Shown piece by piece: positions 8,903 through 19,172 of a stretch of DNA of 64,000 bases. This DNA comes from Rhodobacteraceae bacterium HLUCCA08 (GTDB lineage: Bacteria; Pseudomonadota; Alphaproteobacteria; Rhodobacterales; Rhodobacteraceae), in contig LJSF01000041.1 of the NCBI GenBank assembly GCA_001314655.1, positions 1-64,000 of the forward strand, given 5' to 3'. The position numbers were made by a program, and so were the translations under genes. Positions within the stretch are counted from its first letter, which is position 1. Every line of letters begins with the position of its first letter. Under the pieces are notes generated by a model, which saw nothing but the letters and a program-made list of their open reading frames with translations, did no database searches and had not been told where the DNA came from.

Positions 8903-9322
8903 ATGAGCGTGACCATCCTCGATCTTTGCGAACGACAGGGCCTGCGGCTGACCGATCAGCGGCGCACCATCGCCCGCGTCCTGGAGGAGGCCGACGATCA
9001 CCCGGATGTCGAAGCGCTGCATGCCCGGGCCGCGGCCGAGGATCCGCGGATTTCGCTGGCCACGGTCTATCGCACGGTCAAGCTGTTCGAAGAGGCCGGG
9101 ATCCTCGACAAGCACGAATTCGGCGACGGCCGCGCCCGCTACGAGACCGCCGACCGCGATCATCACGACCACCTGATCGACCTGGCCACCGGCGAGGTGA
9201 TCGAATTCGTCGACCCCGAGATCGAGGAATTGCAGGAACGGATCGCCGCCCGGCTGGGCTATGAACTCAAGGGGCACCGGCTGGAACTGTTCGGCCTGCG
9301 CAAGGACCGCAAGCGGGACTGA
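8903..9322 (+). CDS. Fur/Mur-family metalloregulator
   Basis: The protein has 139 residues. The winged-helix domain occupies residues 1-80 with the recognition helix SLATVYRTVKLF (51-62). The metal-sensing dimer domain carries the family cluster DHHDHL at 86-91, H33 in DDHPDVEAL and the late E/H residues. It lacks the CxxC structural-zinc cysteines of E. coli-type Fur. In Rhodobacterales and Rhizobiales close relatives act as Mur, repressing manganese uptake, or as a mixed Fe/Mn sensor, so I call it Fur/Mur without choosing. Just upstream of the start is a short inverted repeat, GAGCC-N7-GGCTC (8881-8897), which could affect expression. Confidence 0.88.
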   Translation: MSVTILDLCERQGLRLTDQRRTIARVLEEADDHPDVEALHARAAAEDPRISLATVYRTVKLFEEAGILDKHEFGDGRARYETADRDHHDHLIDLATGEVIEFVDPEIEELQERIAARLGYELKGHRLELFGLRKDRKRD

Positions 9323-9381
9323 GCCCTTTTCATTCCCCCGGTCCGACGCTATCGCGACCCCACCGATCCCGGAGAGCGACG

Positions 9382-10272
9382 ATGGACAACCTGCGCGGCG
9401 CGGCGCTGCTGACCTTTTCGATGCTGTGCTTCGCGCTCGAGGACATGTTCGTCAAGCTCGCGGCCCAGACCCTGCCGCGGGGCCAGATCCTGATCCTGTT
9501 CGGCCTTGGCGCGGCGCTGGTCTTTGGCGTCGCGGCACGGCTGATGGGCCAAGCCCCGGTCACCCGCGACATGCTGCGCGGCCCGCTGGCCCTGCGATCC
9601 CTGTGCGAAGGCGTCTCGGCGATCGGCTTCGTCATGGCCCTGGCCCTGGTTCCGCTGTCGCTGATGACGACGATCGTCCAGGCCAACCCCCTGCTGATCA
9701 CCCTGGGCGCGGCGTTGATCTTTGCCGAACCGGTGGGCTGGCGGCGTTGGAGCGCGGTGCTGGTCGGCCTGGGCGGCGTGATGATCGTGCTGCGCCCCTT
9801 CGGCGAGGGGTTCCAGCCGGCCGCGCTCTTCGCCGTGCTGGGCGTCCTGTTCCAGGCCGGACGCGATCTGGCGACGCGCAAGGTGCCGCCCGGCACCTCG
9901 TCGCTGCAGATCTCGATCGCCGGGTTCCTCGCGCTGATCGGCGCCGGCATCGGGCTGATGCTGGTGGCCGGGGAACGGCCGGTCTGGCCGGACCGGCGCG
10001 AATGGCTGTACATGCTGGGCATGCTGGGGATCGGGTTGCCGGCCTTCTATTCCATCGTCGCCGCGATGCGCCTGGGCGACATTTCCTTCATCGCACCGTT
10101 CCGCTATTCGCGGATCGTCTTCGGCCTCGCCGTGGGCCTGGTCGTCTTTGACGAACGGCTCGACCGCTGGATGCTGATCGGGGCGGCGGTGATCGTCGCC
10201 TCGGGGCTTTACACGCTCTGGCGCGAAGCCCGGCTGCGGCGCGCTTCCCTCGCCCGGTCGCACGCGCTATAG
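9382..10272 (+). CDS. DMT-family (EamA) transporter
   Basis: The protein has 296 residues with about ten predicted membrane helices arranged as two EamA repeats. Typical family elements are FVKLAAQTLP in the first loop, VPLSLMTTIVQANPLLITLGAALIF EP-type region (split here at about residues 95-120) and the mirrored DISFIAPFRYSRIVFGL in the second repeat. Members export amino acids, purines or other small metabolites through the inner membrane; the substrate is unknown. The ATG at 9382 is preceded by GGAG. It lies between the Fur/Mur gene and eno, all on the same strand, but with gaps of about 50-60 bases so joint transcription is not certain. Confidence 0.87.
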   Translation: MDNLRGAALLTFSMLCFALEDMFVKLAAQTLPRGQILILFGLGAALVFGVAARLMGQAPVTRDMLRGPLALRSLCEGVSAIGFVMALALVPLSLMTTIVQANPLLITLGAALIFAEPVGWRRWSAVLVGLGGVMIVLRPFGEGFQPAALFAVLGVLFQAGRDLATRKVPPGTSSLQISIAGFLALIGAGIGLMLVAGERPVWPDRREWLYMLGMLGIGLPAFYSIVAAMRLGDISFIAPFRYSRIVFGLAVGLVVFDERLDRWMLIGAAVIVASGLYTLWREARLRRASLARSHAL

Positions 10273-10297
10273 GACGGGCGGACCGGATCACCGTTAG

Positions 10298-11602
<1,305 letters not shown>

Positions 11603-11621
11603 TCCGGCGCCCCCTTGCACA

Positions 11622-11647
11622 GCCCCGCGCCCGACAGGTCGCGGGGC
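11622..11647 (+). terminator. Possible eno terminator hairpin
   Basis: An 8-bp perfect stem (GCCCCGCG/CGCGGGGC) with a 10-base loop begins 20 bases after the eno stop. There is no T-run after it, so intrinsic termination is uncertain. Confidence 0.4.
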
Positions 11648-11680
11648 GACCTGCCCGGTCGGCCCGCGACGGTCATGCGA

Positions 11681-11956
11681 TCACGGGCAGGCCGCCGTGT
11701 AATAGGTGCCGTCGCCGCGGGCATAGGCACAGGTGCCGGCCGCGTTGTTCTGGGCCACCAACGTGCCCGCCGCCGCCCCGCCCAGGGCCGCGATCAGCCG
11801 CCAATCGTCATCGGCCCGCAGAACATCCGCCGCGATCAGACCGGCCGCGGCGCCGCCGGCCACGCCGACGATCGTGTTCTGGTCCGCCGTCAGCTCGTCA
11901 CAGGCGCCAGCCGCCATCACGGCGCACAGGGCCGCGCCCTTGATCCAGGTCGTCAT
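11681..11956 (-). CDS. Small glycine-zipper lipoprotein-like protein
   Basis: The protein has 91 residues from the ATG at 11956, which has AAGGAAGA upstream. Residues 1-18 form a hydrophobic secretion signal ending at a cysteine (AAGAC, C19), an atypical lipobox. The body has Gly/Ala-rich helices (VGVAGGAAAGLIAADVL and ALGGAAAGTLVAQN) that resemble glycine-zipper segments of small envelope proteins, and a C-terminal CAYARGDGTYYTAACP where the two cysteines may form a disulfide. It looks like a periplasmic or outer-membrane-attached small protein; its role is unknown. It converges with eno. Confidence 0.65.
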   Translation of the reverse strand: MTTWIKGAALCAVMAAGACDELTADQNTIVGVAGGAAAGLIAADVLRADDDWRLIAALGGAAAGTLVAQNNAAGTCAYARGDGTYYTAACP

Positions 11957-12108
11957 CTCGGTCTTCCTTTTCCGGGTCAACCGTCCACGCCCGTCCCCCG
12001 CCAAAAAGACTGCGCCGCCCGAGCCGCCCAGGCCAGCGATCGGCCCGACGCGCACCACGCCGGGCATTTTTCCGCCAAAGCGCATCCGCTCCACCGGCTC
12101 CTTTTCGC

Positions 12109-13170
12109 TCATCCGAACCTGTCGACCCGGTACGACGCCCAAAGATCGGGATCCGGGCCGTTTCCCAGCACCGCCTCGGCCACCGCCCGCCCGGCGAGCG
12201 GCGCCAGCGTCACGCCCGAATGCATGACCGCGATCACCAGCCCCGCAGGCCCCGCCGCGCCCAGAACCGGCAGATCATCCGCCGGCACCGGCCGCTCGCC
12301 GCGCACCACCCGGGTCCAACCCAGCTGGTCCAGCCCGAACATCCGCCGCAACCGATCGGTCGCGGTATCGGCCAGCGCCGCCATCGTGCCGTCCTGCGGC
12401 GGGGCATCGGGGCGTTGATGATCGGCCGAACTGGGCGCCATCAACCCGCCGCCGGGCACCTGCCGCACCTCCTGCATCGGGCTCACCAGAACCGGGTCCA
12501 GCCGGAACGGCACCGGCGCGGTCTCCACCAGCAAGCCCGGCGCCGGCTTCATCGGCAGCGCCACGCCCAGCGGCGCGACCAGCCCCGGCGCATCGCATCC
12601 CGCGGCCACGACGACCCGGTCGGCCGACAGCCGCGTCCCGCCCAGGCGAACCGAAGCCACGGCGTCACCGGCGGTTTCGATCGCCTCGGCCGCCTGGCCG
12701 ACGATCAACCGCGCCCCGCTCGCACGCAACAACGCCTCGGCCACGGCGCGGGGATCGGCGACCCCCTCGGACGGAAAGGCGAGCGCCGCGTCGGGGACCT
12801 CCGCCAGCGCCGGCACCCGGCCGCGCAACGCCGCGCCGGACAGCCGTTCCACCGGATAGTCCAGGGCCCGCAGCGCGGTTTCCATCTGCGCCAGGGCCGC
12901 CCCCTGCCCCTCCCACCACAGCGCACCATCCCAGCGCAGCGGCAGCTCCAGCTCGGCAGCCAGCGCCCGCCAGGCGGCCATGGCGGCGGCGCGCAGGCGG
13001 AAATGCCGCGCATCGTGATGAAAGCTCGCATTGATCCAGCCAAAGGACCGCCCCGTCGCGCCGGCACCGGGCCCCTGCCCGTCGATCACCGTCACATCGG
13101 CCCCGCCCCGGGCCAGCCGATAGGCCGCCGCCGCGCCGACGATCCCGGCCCCGATCACCACGACTTTCAT
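12109..13170 (-). CDS. FAD-dependent oxidoreductase (DAO / glycine oxidase-like)
   Basis: The protein has 353 residues. The N-terminal Rossmann fold has the dinucleotide motif GAGIVG at residues 7-12 and the following DAO element GATGRSFGWINA. The middle part carries the VVVAAG strand, and the C-terminal half has the MQEVRQVPGGGL and RGERPVPADDLPVLG blocks that close the FAD site. Members oxidise amines of amino acids (D-amino acid, glycine, sarcosine or opine derivatives), delivering electrons to oxygen. The exact substrate cannot be inferred. AAGGGGAT precedes the start. It is divergent from the DUF985 gene across 46 bases. Confidence 0.82.
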   Translation of the reverse strand: MKVVVIGAGIVGAAAAYRLARGGADVTVIDGQGPGAGATGRSFGWINASFHHDARHFRLRAAAMAAWRALAAELELPLRWDGALWWEGQGAALAQMETALRALDYPVERLSGAALRGRVPALAEVPDAALAFPSEGVADPRAVAEALLRASGARLIVGQAAEAIETAGDAVASVRLGGTRLSADRVVVAAGCDAPGLVAPLGVALPMKPAPGLLVETAPVPFRLDPVLVSPMQEVRQVPGGGLMAPSSADHQRPDAPPQDGTMAALADTATDRLRRMFGLDQLGWTRVVRGERPVPADDLPVLGAAGPAGLVIAVMHSGVTLAPLAGRAVAEAVLGNGPDPDLWASYRVDRFG

Positions 13171-13216
13171 CGCACATCCCCTTTTCCCGCATCCTGCCCC
13201 AGCCTAGGCTGCCGCC

Positions 13217-13636
13217 ATGACAGCGCAAGACATCATCGCCCGGCTCGGTCTCGCCCCGCATCCCGAAGGCGGGCATTATCGCCAGACCTGGTCCGCCCCC
13301 GGGCCCGGGCGCGCCTCGGCCACCTGCATCCACTTCCTGCTGGCGGCCGGCGAGCGCAGCCACTGGCACAAGGTCGATGCGGATGAAATCTGGCTGTTCC
13401 ATGTCGGCGCACCGCTGATCCTGTCGATCGCCGCGGCACAAACCGGCCCGCGCCACGATCACCTGCTCGGTCCCGACCTGGACACTGGCCAGCAGCCGCA
13501 ACGCATCGTCCCCGCCAACCACTGGCAGGCCGCAAGCAGCACCGGCGCCTGGACCCTGGTGTCCTGCGTGGTATCGCCCGGCTTCACCTTCGACGGCTTC
13601 ACCCTGGCGCCGCCGGATTTCGATATCCCCCTTTAG
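13217..13636 (+). CDS. DUF985 cupin-domain protein
   Basis: The protein has 139 residues and is a single-domain cupin of the DUF985 (cupin_5) family. Diagnostic blocks are LGLAPHPEGGHYRQTW near the N-terminus, IHFLLAAGERSHWHKVDADEIWLFH in the first cupin motif and VPANHWQAA in the second, and VSCVVSPGFTFDGF at the end. Family members bind a small ligand, possibly a sugar nucleotide or other acid, but have no agreed reaction. It stands alone, divergent from the FAD oxidoreductase. Confidence 0.88.
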   Translation: MTAQDIIARLGLAPHPEGGHYRQTWSAPGPGRASATCIHFLLAAGERSHWHKVDADEIWLFHVGAPLILSIAAAQTGPRHDHLLGPDLDTGQQPQRIVPANHWQAASSTGAWTLVSCVVSPGFTFDGFTLAPPDFDIPL

Positions 13637-13640
13637 GGCT

Positions 13641-13717
13641 GCCTTTGTCCCTCAAATACCTCGGGGGTCCCGGGGGCAGCGCCCCCGCCCCGCAGGCGCC
13701 GCCGCAAGGCGGCGCCG
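13641..13717. repeat. Dispersed intergenic GC-rich repeat, copy 1
   Basis: The segment starts GCCTTTGTCCC, continues with AAATACCTCGGGGG and holds a short hairpin (GGGGGC-AGC-GCCCCC), followed by a second one around GGCGCCGCC-GCAA-GGCGGCGCC. It begins 4 bases after the DUF985 stop. A second copy with the same core lies at 21963-22031, also just after a forward gene. Short repeats of this pattern are seen in many Rhodobacterales genomes downstream of genes; a terminator or mRNA-stabilising role is possible. Confidence 0.65.
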
Positions 13718-13762
13718 AGATATCCTGCGCGCGCAAGCGCCCCTTGATCGAAGCCACCGCTG

Positions 13763-13791
13763 AAAAGAAAACGGGGGGCCGAAGCCCCCCG
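13763..13791 (-). terminator. Intrinsic terminator of nrdJ
   Basis: Read on the minus strand, an 8-bp perfect stem CGGGGGGC/GCCCCCCG with a TTCG tetraloop is followed directly by TTTTCTTTT. This is a classic Rho-independent terminator. It lies 122 bases beyond the nrdJ stop. Confidence 0.88.
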
Positions 13792-13913
13792 ATGAGTTTC
13801 GCCGTTCAGGCTCGTTCTGATGTACCGCCCGGTTTCTGCCTGCGGCCTGAACTGCAGACCCTCCGCAGAGGGCCAGCCGCGCCCCGCGCTCGCACGCGGA
13901 ACACGTATCCCGG

Positions 13914-16900
13914 TCAGCTACACCCGCTGGTCGCCCCGCAGGTGTTGCATTTCATGCAGGTGCCGTTGCGCACCAGCGTGTAATTGCCGCATTCGCCACA
14001 GGCCTCGCCCTCGTAGCCCTGCATCCGCGCCTTGTCGCGCGCGCTCAGGCTCGTCGACACGGCCGAGGCCGACACCGCCGACCCGCCGCCCGAGGCCACG
14101 ACCTGCGGCACCAGGGTCTGCAAGGCGACCTCGGGATCGGCGCCGTTCAGCGCCGTCGCGCCGGCCCCGCCCTGCAAGACCACCAGGTCCTGCGGCAGCC
14201 GCTTGCGCAGATAGCCGGTCGAGCTGATCTGCTTGAGCACTTCCAGGCTGCGCGACGCGGCGTCGCCCGACATCTCGCGGATATTGCTCACGCCTTCCTC
14301 TTCGCCGCGGCCCAGATCGTCGAAGGACGCGCCGGTCGGGGCGACATGGGCCAGGTCGGTGCGGTCCAGATAGGACACGGCCAGTTCCCGGAAGATGTAA
14401 TCGAGGATCGAAGTCGCGTTCTTGATGCTGTCATTGCCCTGCACCATCCCCGCCGGTTCGAACTTGGTGAAGGTGAAGGCATCGACGAATTCCTCCAGCG
14501 GCACGCCGTATTGCAGCCCGACGCTGACGGCGATGGCGAAATTGTTCATCATCGCCCGGAAACCGGCGCCTTCCTTGTGCATGTCGATGAAGATCTCGCC
14601 AAGCGCGCCGTCCTCGTATTCGCCGGTGCGCAGATAGACCTTGTGGCCGCCCACGATCGCCTTCTGGGTATAGCCCTTGCGGCGTTCCGGCATCTTCTGG
14701 CGCCCGGCCCGGGCGATCTCCTTGATGACGATCTTCTCGATCACCTTCTCGGCCAGCACCGCCGCCTTTTGCTGCGGCGTGCCGCTTTCCAGCACCTCGG
14801 CGGCCGCGTCATCATCCTCGACCAGGGCGGCGGCCAGCGGCTGGCTCAGCTTGGAGCCGTCGCGATACAGCGCGTTCGCCTTGACCCCGAGCGACCAGGA
14901 GGTTTCGTAGGCCTTCTGGCAATCCTCGATCGTCGCGTCGTTGGGCATGTTGATCGTCTTGGAGATCGCCCCCGAGATGAAGCTCTGCGCCGCCGCCATC
15001 ATGTGGATGTGGCTGTCGACGGACAGGAACCGCTTGCCGGTCTTGCCGCAGGGATTGGCGCAGTCGAAGACGTGGTAATGATCCTCGGACAGGTGCGGCG
15101 CGCCCTCCAGCGTCATGGTTCCGCAGACATGGTCGTTGGCGGCGTCGATATCGGCCTTGGAAAAGCCCAGGTGGCGCAGCAGGTCGAAGGACGCATCGTT
15201 CAGCCTTTCGGCCGGGATGCCCAGGGTCTTGCGGCAGAATTCCTCGCCCAGGGTCCATTGGTTGAAGACAAAGCGGATGTCGAAGGCGCTGGGCAAGGCG
15301 GCCTCGACCTTCTCGATCTCGGCGGGGCCGAAGCCATGGCCGATCAGCGCGGTATGGTTGATCCCCGGCGCCTGGCCCAGCGTGCCGTGGCCGACCGCAT
15401 GGGCGACGATTTCCTCGATCTGGGCCGGGCCGTAGCCCAGCTTTTCCAGCGCCGCGGGAACCGAGCGGTTGATGATCTTGAAATAGCCGCCGCCGGCCAG
15501 TTTCTTGAACTTCACCAGGGCGAAATCGGGCTCGATCCCCGTGGTGTCGCAATCCATCACCAGCCCGATCGTGCCGGTGGGCGCGATCACGCTGACCTGG
15601 GCGTTGCGGTAGCCATGGGTCTTGCCCAGTTCCAGCGCCTCGTCCCAGCATGACATCGCCAGGTCGATCAGACGGCGATCGGGGCAATTGGCATGGTCCA
15701 GCGCGACCGGCTTGACCGCCAGATTCTCGTAGCCGTCCTGGGCGCCATAGGCGGCCTTGCGGTGATTGCGGATTACCCGCAGCATGTGGTCGCTGTTGCG
15801 CTTGTAGCCGTCGAAGGCGCCCAGTTCGCCGGCGATCTCGGCGCTGGTGGCATAGGCGGTGCCGGTCATCACCGCGGTCAGCGCGCCGGCCATGGCGCGG
15901 CCTTCGTCGCTGTCATAGCCCAGGCCCATGTTCATCAGCAGACCGCCGATATTGGCGTAACCCAGCCCCAGCGTGCGGAAATCATGGGACAATTGCGCGA
16001 TTTCCCTGGACGGGAACTGGGCCATCATCACGCTGATTTCCAGGGTCAGGGTCCACAGCCTTGTGGCGTGGACGTAATCCTCGATCCGGAATTCGCCGTC
16101 CCTGTAGAAGGTCAGCAGGTTCATCGAGGCCAGGTTGCAGGCCGTGTCATCGAGGAACATGTATTCCGAACAGGGGTTGGAGCCGCGAATGGCGCCGTCT
16201 TCGGGGCAGGTATGCCAGGCATTGACCGTGTCGTGGAACTGGATGCCCGGATCGGCACAGGCCCAGGCGGCATGGCCGACCTTTTCCCACAGGTCGCGGG
16301 CCTTGATCGTCCTGGCCACGGCCCCGTCCTTGCGGTTGATCAGATCCCAATCGCCATCCTCGCGCACCGCCTGCAGGAAGGCGTCGGTCACGCGGATCGA
16401 ATTGTTGGAATTCTGCCCCGACACGCTGGAATAGGCTTCGCTGTCCCAATCGGTGTCATAGGTCGGGAATTCGATGCTCTCATAGCCCTGGCGGGCGTAG
16501 TCCAGCACCCGCTTGATATAGGTTTCGGGGATCGCCGATCGCTTGGCCTCGCGGATCGCCGCCTTCAGCCCGTCGTTGACCTTGGGGTCACAGGCATCGG
16601 CGGCGGCCCCGTCCCAGGCCTTGATCGCCGCGAACAGGCCGTTCAGCTTCTGCTCGTGCATCTTCGAGCCGGCGACGATGCTGGCGACCTTCTGTTCCTC
16701 GATCACCTTCCAGTCGATGAAATCCTCGATATCGGGGTGATCGGCATCGACGATCACCATCTTGGCGGCGCGCCGCGTGGTGCCGCCCGACTTGATCGCC
16801 CCGGCGGCCCGGTCGCCGATCTTGAGGAAGCCCATCAGGCCCGAGGATTTGCCGCCGCCCGACAGTTTCTCGCCCTCGCCGCGCAGGGCGCTGAAATTGG

Positions 16901-17573
16901 TGCCGGTGCCCGAGCCGTATTTGAACAGCCGCGCCTCGCGGACCCACAGATCCATGATGCCGCCGTCATTGACCAGGTCGTCCTGGACGCCCTGGATGAA
17001 ACAGGCATGCGGCTGGGGATGTTCATAGGCGCTGTCGGACTTGACCAGCTGCCCGGTCTTGTAATCCACGTAATAATGGCCCTGGGCCGGCCCGTCGATG
17101 CCATAGGCCCAGTGCAGCCCGGTGTTGAACCATTGCGGCGAATTGGGCGCGCCCATCTGCGCGGCCAGCATGTGGCGCATTTCGTCGTAATAGGCGCGGG
17201 CATCGGCCTCGGTGGTGAAATAGCCGCCCTTCCAGCCCCAATAGCACCAGGCCCCGGCCAGCCGGTCAAAGACCTGGCGGGCGCTGGTTTCGCCGACGAG
17301 CTCGGCGCCGTCCTCGGCTTCGCCGCGCCACAGGAATTCGGGAACGTCCTTTTCAACGACCTTGCGGATCTTCGACGGAACCCCGGCCTTGCGGAAATAT
17401 TTCTGCGCGATCACGTCGCTGGCGACCTGGCTCCAGGCGGTCGGAACCTCGCAATCATCCAGCTTGAAAACCACGGTTCCGTCCGGATTTCGGATTTCCG
17501 ACGTCGTGGTCTTGAATTCGATGCCTTCATAAGCATCGCTTCCAGCCCGCGTGAATGCGCGTTCGATCTTCAT
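13914..17573 (-). CDS. nrdJ: Adenosylcobalamin-dependent (class II) ribonucleotide reductase
   Basis: This single-subunit enzyme reduces ribonucleotides to deoxyribonucleotides using adenosylcobalamin to make the thiyl radical, so it works with or without oxygen. The 1219-residue length matches the large alphaproteobacterial NrdJ form. Recognisable parts are [16 protein letters not shown], the [16 protein letters not shown] loop, [21 protein letters not shown], NGxxP-like active-site stretches and [29 protein letters not shown]. The last 28 residues form a Cys-rich zinc-ribbon tail with CGECG and CMKCNTCG that carries the re-reducing cysteines. It has its own terminator and upstream NrdR boxes. 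It is a large monocistronic unit. Confidence 0.96.
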   Translation of the reverse strand: MKIERAFTRAGSDAYEGIEFKTTTSEIRNPDGTVVFKLDDCEVPTAWSQVASDVIAQKYFRKAGVPSKIRKVVEKDVPEFLWRGEAEDGAELVGETSARQVFDRLAGAWCYWGWKGGYFTTEADARAYYDEMRHMLAAQMGAPNSPQWFNTGLHWAYGIDGPAQGHYYVDYKTGQLVKSDSAYEHPQPHACFIQGVQDDLVNDGGIMDLWVREARLFKYGSGTGTNFSALRGEGEKLSGGGKSSGLMGFLKIGDRAAGAIKSGGTTRRAAKMVIVDADHPDIEDFIDWKVIEEQKVASIVAGSKMHEQKLNGLFAAIKAWDGAAADACDPKVNDGLKAAIREAKRSAIPETYIKRVLDYARQGYESIEFPTYDTDWDSEAYSSVSGQNSNNSIRVTDAFLQAVREDGDWDLINRKDGAVARTIKARDLWEKVGHAAWACADPGIQFHDTVNAWHTCPEDGAIRGSNPCSEYMFLDDTACNLASMNLLTFYRDGEFRIEDYVHATRLWTLTLEISVMMAQFPSREIAQLSHDFRTLGLGYANIGGLLMNMGLGYDSDEGRAMAGALTAVMTGTAYATSAEIAGELGAFDGYKRNSDHMLRVIRNHRKAAYGAQDGYENLAVKPVALDHANCPDRRLIDLAMSCWDEALELGKTHGYRNAQVSVIAPTGTIGLVMDCDTTGIEPDFALVKFKKLAGGGYFKIINRSVPAALEKLGYGPAQIEEIVAHAVGHGTLGQAPGINHTALIGHGFGPAEIEKVEAALPSAFDIRFVFNQWTLGEEFCRKTLGIPAERLNDASFDLLRHLGFSKADIDAANDHVCGTMTLEGAPHLSEDHYHVFDCANPCGKTGKRFLSVDSHIHMMAAAQSFISGAISKTINMPNDATIEDCQKAYETSWSLGVKANALYRDGSKLSQPLAAALVEDDDAAAEVLESGTPQQKAAVLAEKVIEKIVIKEIARAGRQKMPERRKGYTQKAIVGGHKVYLRTGEYEDGALGEIFIDMHKEGAGFRAMMNNFAIAVSVGLQYGVPLEEFVDAFTFTKFEPAGMVQGNDSIKNATSILDYIFRELAVSYLDRTDLAHVAPTGASFDDLGRGEEEGVSNIREMSGDAASRSLEVLKQISSTGYLRKRLPQDLVVLQGGAGATALNGADPEVALQTLVPQVVASGGGSAVSASAVSTSLSARDKARMQGYEGEACGECGNYTLVRNGTCMKCNTCGATSGCS

Positions 17574-17774
17574 GGTGCCCCTCGTTCCAGTCCTGTGGCC
17601 GTCTGTGCGACCTGCCCTGTATGATCAGCCCGGTCGGGCCAGTGAAACCTGCCGTGCAAAGGTCTCGTGCATGTGGTCGGACACGGGGCCAGTCCCGGTC
17701 CGGTGCCTGGTGGCACCGGTCCCCTGCGGGCCGGAGGGCCCTGGATGGGTTGGTTAACTGCCCCGCGCCGCCTG

Positions 17775-17790
17775 CCACTACATCTTGTGT
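17775..17790 (-). promoter_or_regulatory. NrdR-like box, distal to the pair
   Basis: Read on the minus strand the site is ACACAAGATGTAGTGG, which matches the NrdR consensus acaCwAtATaTwGtgt at 13 of 16 positions. It lies closest to nrdJ of the three boxes, 43 bases from the middle box. Confidence 0.6.
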
Positions 17791-17817
17791 TGCTTTGGTC
17801 GGCCCCCACAACAAACC

Positions 17818-17833
17818 CCACAACCCATAGTGG
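17818..17833 (-). promoter_or_regulatory. NrdR-like box, member of 32-bp spaced pair
   Basis: The sequence CCACAACCCATAGTGG matches the NrdR consensus at 11 of 16 positions and lies in a longer palindrome CCCCAC-N8-GTGGGG. Its start is exactly 32 bases from the start of the next box at 17850, the spacing (three helical turns) typical of NrdR box pairs. Confidence 0.5.
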
Positions 17834-17849
17834 GGTCAACGCAATTTTT

Positions 17850-17865
17850 ACACTACATCTGGAGT
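17850..17865 (-). promoter_or_regulatory. NrdR-like box, member of 32-bp spaced pair
   Basis: Read on the minus strand the site is ACTCCAGATGTAGTGT, 12 of 16 matches to the NrdR consensus. It shares the core AGATGTAGTG with the box at 17775. NrdR is the ATP/dATP-sensing repressor of ribonucleotide reductase genes. Confidence 0.55.
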
Positions 17866-18096
17866 TTTTTGACTTGACCGGGAGGAACCGGAAATCACCC
17901 GCCGATTCCTCCCCCGGCTTGTCCACAAGGGCCGCGTTTCGCGGCCGGCCGCACGGCGTGGCGAAAACGCTTCAAGACCGGCACACTAGGCCGCGCGGCT
18001 TCACCGATGGCTGAACCGGCCGGACCCGGAACCGGGGTCCGGCCGGTGCCGATTTGCCGCTTTTGCCGATCAGGCGTCCGTGCAACACTCGGGGCG

Positions 18097-18549
18097 ATGA
18101 AACGCGCCCTCCCGACCCTCGTTGCCGCGCTGGCGTGTCTGGCCGCTTGCGACGCCACCGTGCCGACCGGCCCGCCGCTGCAGGGCGCCCAGCAGGCCCT
18201 GTTCGCCGACTACCCGACCGGTCTGTTCGCCGATGCGGCGCGCGCCTGCACCCGGACCGGCGGCAAGACGCGCCAGCACGACCGCGACGACCTGCTGTGC
18301 GAACAATTGCCCGATCCGCAACTGGCCGCAGCGCTGATTCTGCACTTCGACGGAACAATCGAGGACCTGCCAAGCCTGAACACCCGGATCTACGGCGCGC
18401 CGGCCGTCCAGGGCTATGTGGTGACGGTGGACAATTACATCGACATGCCCGGACGCGACGGACGCACCCGGCAGATCCGGCTGCCGTCCGAAGGGCTGGA
18501 CGAGTCGATGCGGGCAATGTTGCAGCGGTCCGGCGGCCGCCCGTTCTGA
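18097..18549 (+). CDS. Hypothetical lipoprotein
   Basis: From the ATG at 18097 the protein has 150 residues. It opens with a lipoprotein signal whose lipobox LAAC ends at C18. The mature part has no family I recognise; it contains two or three cysteines (ACTRTGGK, LLCEQLPD) and a predicted small alpha/beta domain with YVVTVDNYIDMPGRDG. The open frame extends 90 bases further upstream, but the signal peptide fixes this start. It is followed after 14 bases by the tRNA-Pro gene on the other strand. Its role is unknown. Confidence 0.65.
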   Translation: MKRALPTLVAALACLAACDATVPTGPPLQGAQQALFADYPTGLFADAARACTRTGGKTRQHDRDDLLCEQLPDPQLAAALILHFDGTIEDLPSLNTRIYGAPAVQGYVVTVDNYIDMPGRDGRTRQIRLPSEGLDESMRAMLQRSGGRPF

Positions 18550-18563
18550 CCCGGCGCCGCAGG

Positions 18564-18640
18564 TGGTCGGGGCGGCGAGATTCGAACTCACGACCCCCTG
18601 TACCCAAAACAGGTGCGCTACCAGACTGCGCCACGCCCCG
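18564..18640 (-). tRNA. tRNA-Pro (anticodon TGG)
   Basis: Read on the minus strand the 77-nt gene starts CGGGGCG, has the D-arm region GGCGCAGTCTGGTAGCGC, the anticodon arm CCTGT-TTTGGGT-ACAGG with anticodon TGG, the T-arm GTGAGTTCGAATCTCGC and closes with CGCCCCG-A-CCA. The acceptor stem pairs fully and the CCA end is encoded. It reads proline CCA and, by wobble, other CCN codons. Confidence 0.97.
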
Positions 18641-18686
18641 AAACCACGCGCCCTGACCTAGACCCCGGCGCCCGGCTTGAAAAGCC

Positions 18687-19172
18687 CTATTCGCAGGGCG
18701 CGGCGGGATCCGGACCGATCGCCGGATGCTGCAGCAGGTCGCCGACCCCGATCCCCAACCGATCCGACAGGCCGCCGTTGATCTCGAGCACATACTGGAT
18801 GCCGTCGCCGCCCGAAATCGGCGTTTCGTCCAGCGGCACGGCATTGACATGGACATGGCGGATCGTGCCGGTTTCATCGGCAAAGATCATGTCCAGCGGG
18901 ATCAGGGTATTGCGCATCCAGAAGCTGGCGGGCTGCGGGCGGTCATAGACGAACAGCATGCCGCGCATCACCGGCATCGCCTCGACGAACATCAGCCCGC
19001 GCGACCGTTCGGCCGGGTCATCGGCGACATCGACCGCAAAGCGCGCCGTGCCCCAATCGCCGATCACGGTGACCGCGCCCGGGCTGCACTCGGCCCGGAC
19101 AGACCCGGCCAGCGCGCCCCAGAGCGCAAGGGCCAGGACCGACAGCCACCTCAGGCCTGCCCGGCTTCCCAC
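18687..19172 (-). CDS. DUF192 family secreted protein
   Basis: The protein has 161 residues. A GTG start at 19172 is the best choice because GGAGG lies 7 bases before it and a signal peptide (WLSVLALALWGALAGSVRA) follows; no ATG gives a sensible start. The mature domain is DUF192, recognised by FAVDVADDPAERSRGLMFVEAMP, GMLFVYDRPQPASFWMRNTLIPLDMIFAD and NGGLSDRLGIGVGD. The family has a small barrel-like fold in the periplasm with no assigned reaction. It overlaps the end of the double cold-shock gene by 22 bases, so the two are translationally coupled, a pairing common in this order. Confidence 0.87.
   Translation of the reverse strand: MGSRAGLRWLSVLALALWGALAGSVRAECSPGAVTVIGDWGTARFAVDVADDPAERSRGLMFVEAMPVMRGMLFVYDRPQPASFWMRNTLIPLDMIFADETGTIRHVHVNAVPLDETPISGGDGIQYVLEINGGLSDRLGIGVGDLLQHPAIGPDPAAPCE

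Larger units (their letters stand above)
17574..18096. other. nrdJ leader and control region
   Basis: These 523 bases between nrdJ and the forward lipoprotein gene contain no convincing gene. About 200 bases nearest nrdJ form a GC-rich leader with a perfect 8-bp hairpin at 17700-17719 (CCGGTGCC-TGGT-GGCACCGG). The segment 17775-17870 is distinctly AT-richer and contains three NrdR-like boxes. I looked for a cobalamin riboswitch because nrdJ needs B12, and did not find its conserved core. The part from about 17930 to 18096 shows nothing I can name. Confidence 0.6.

Noticed and set aside
17574-17760. Cobalamin riboswitch upstream of nrdJ
   Set aside because: The leader has a strong hairpin, but I could not find the B12-box core or the usual set of paired elements. 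NrdR boxes explain the control region better.
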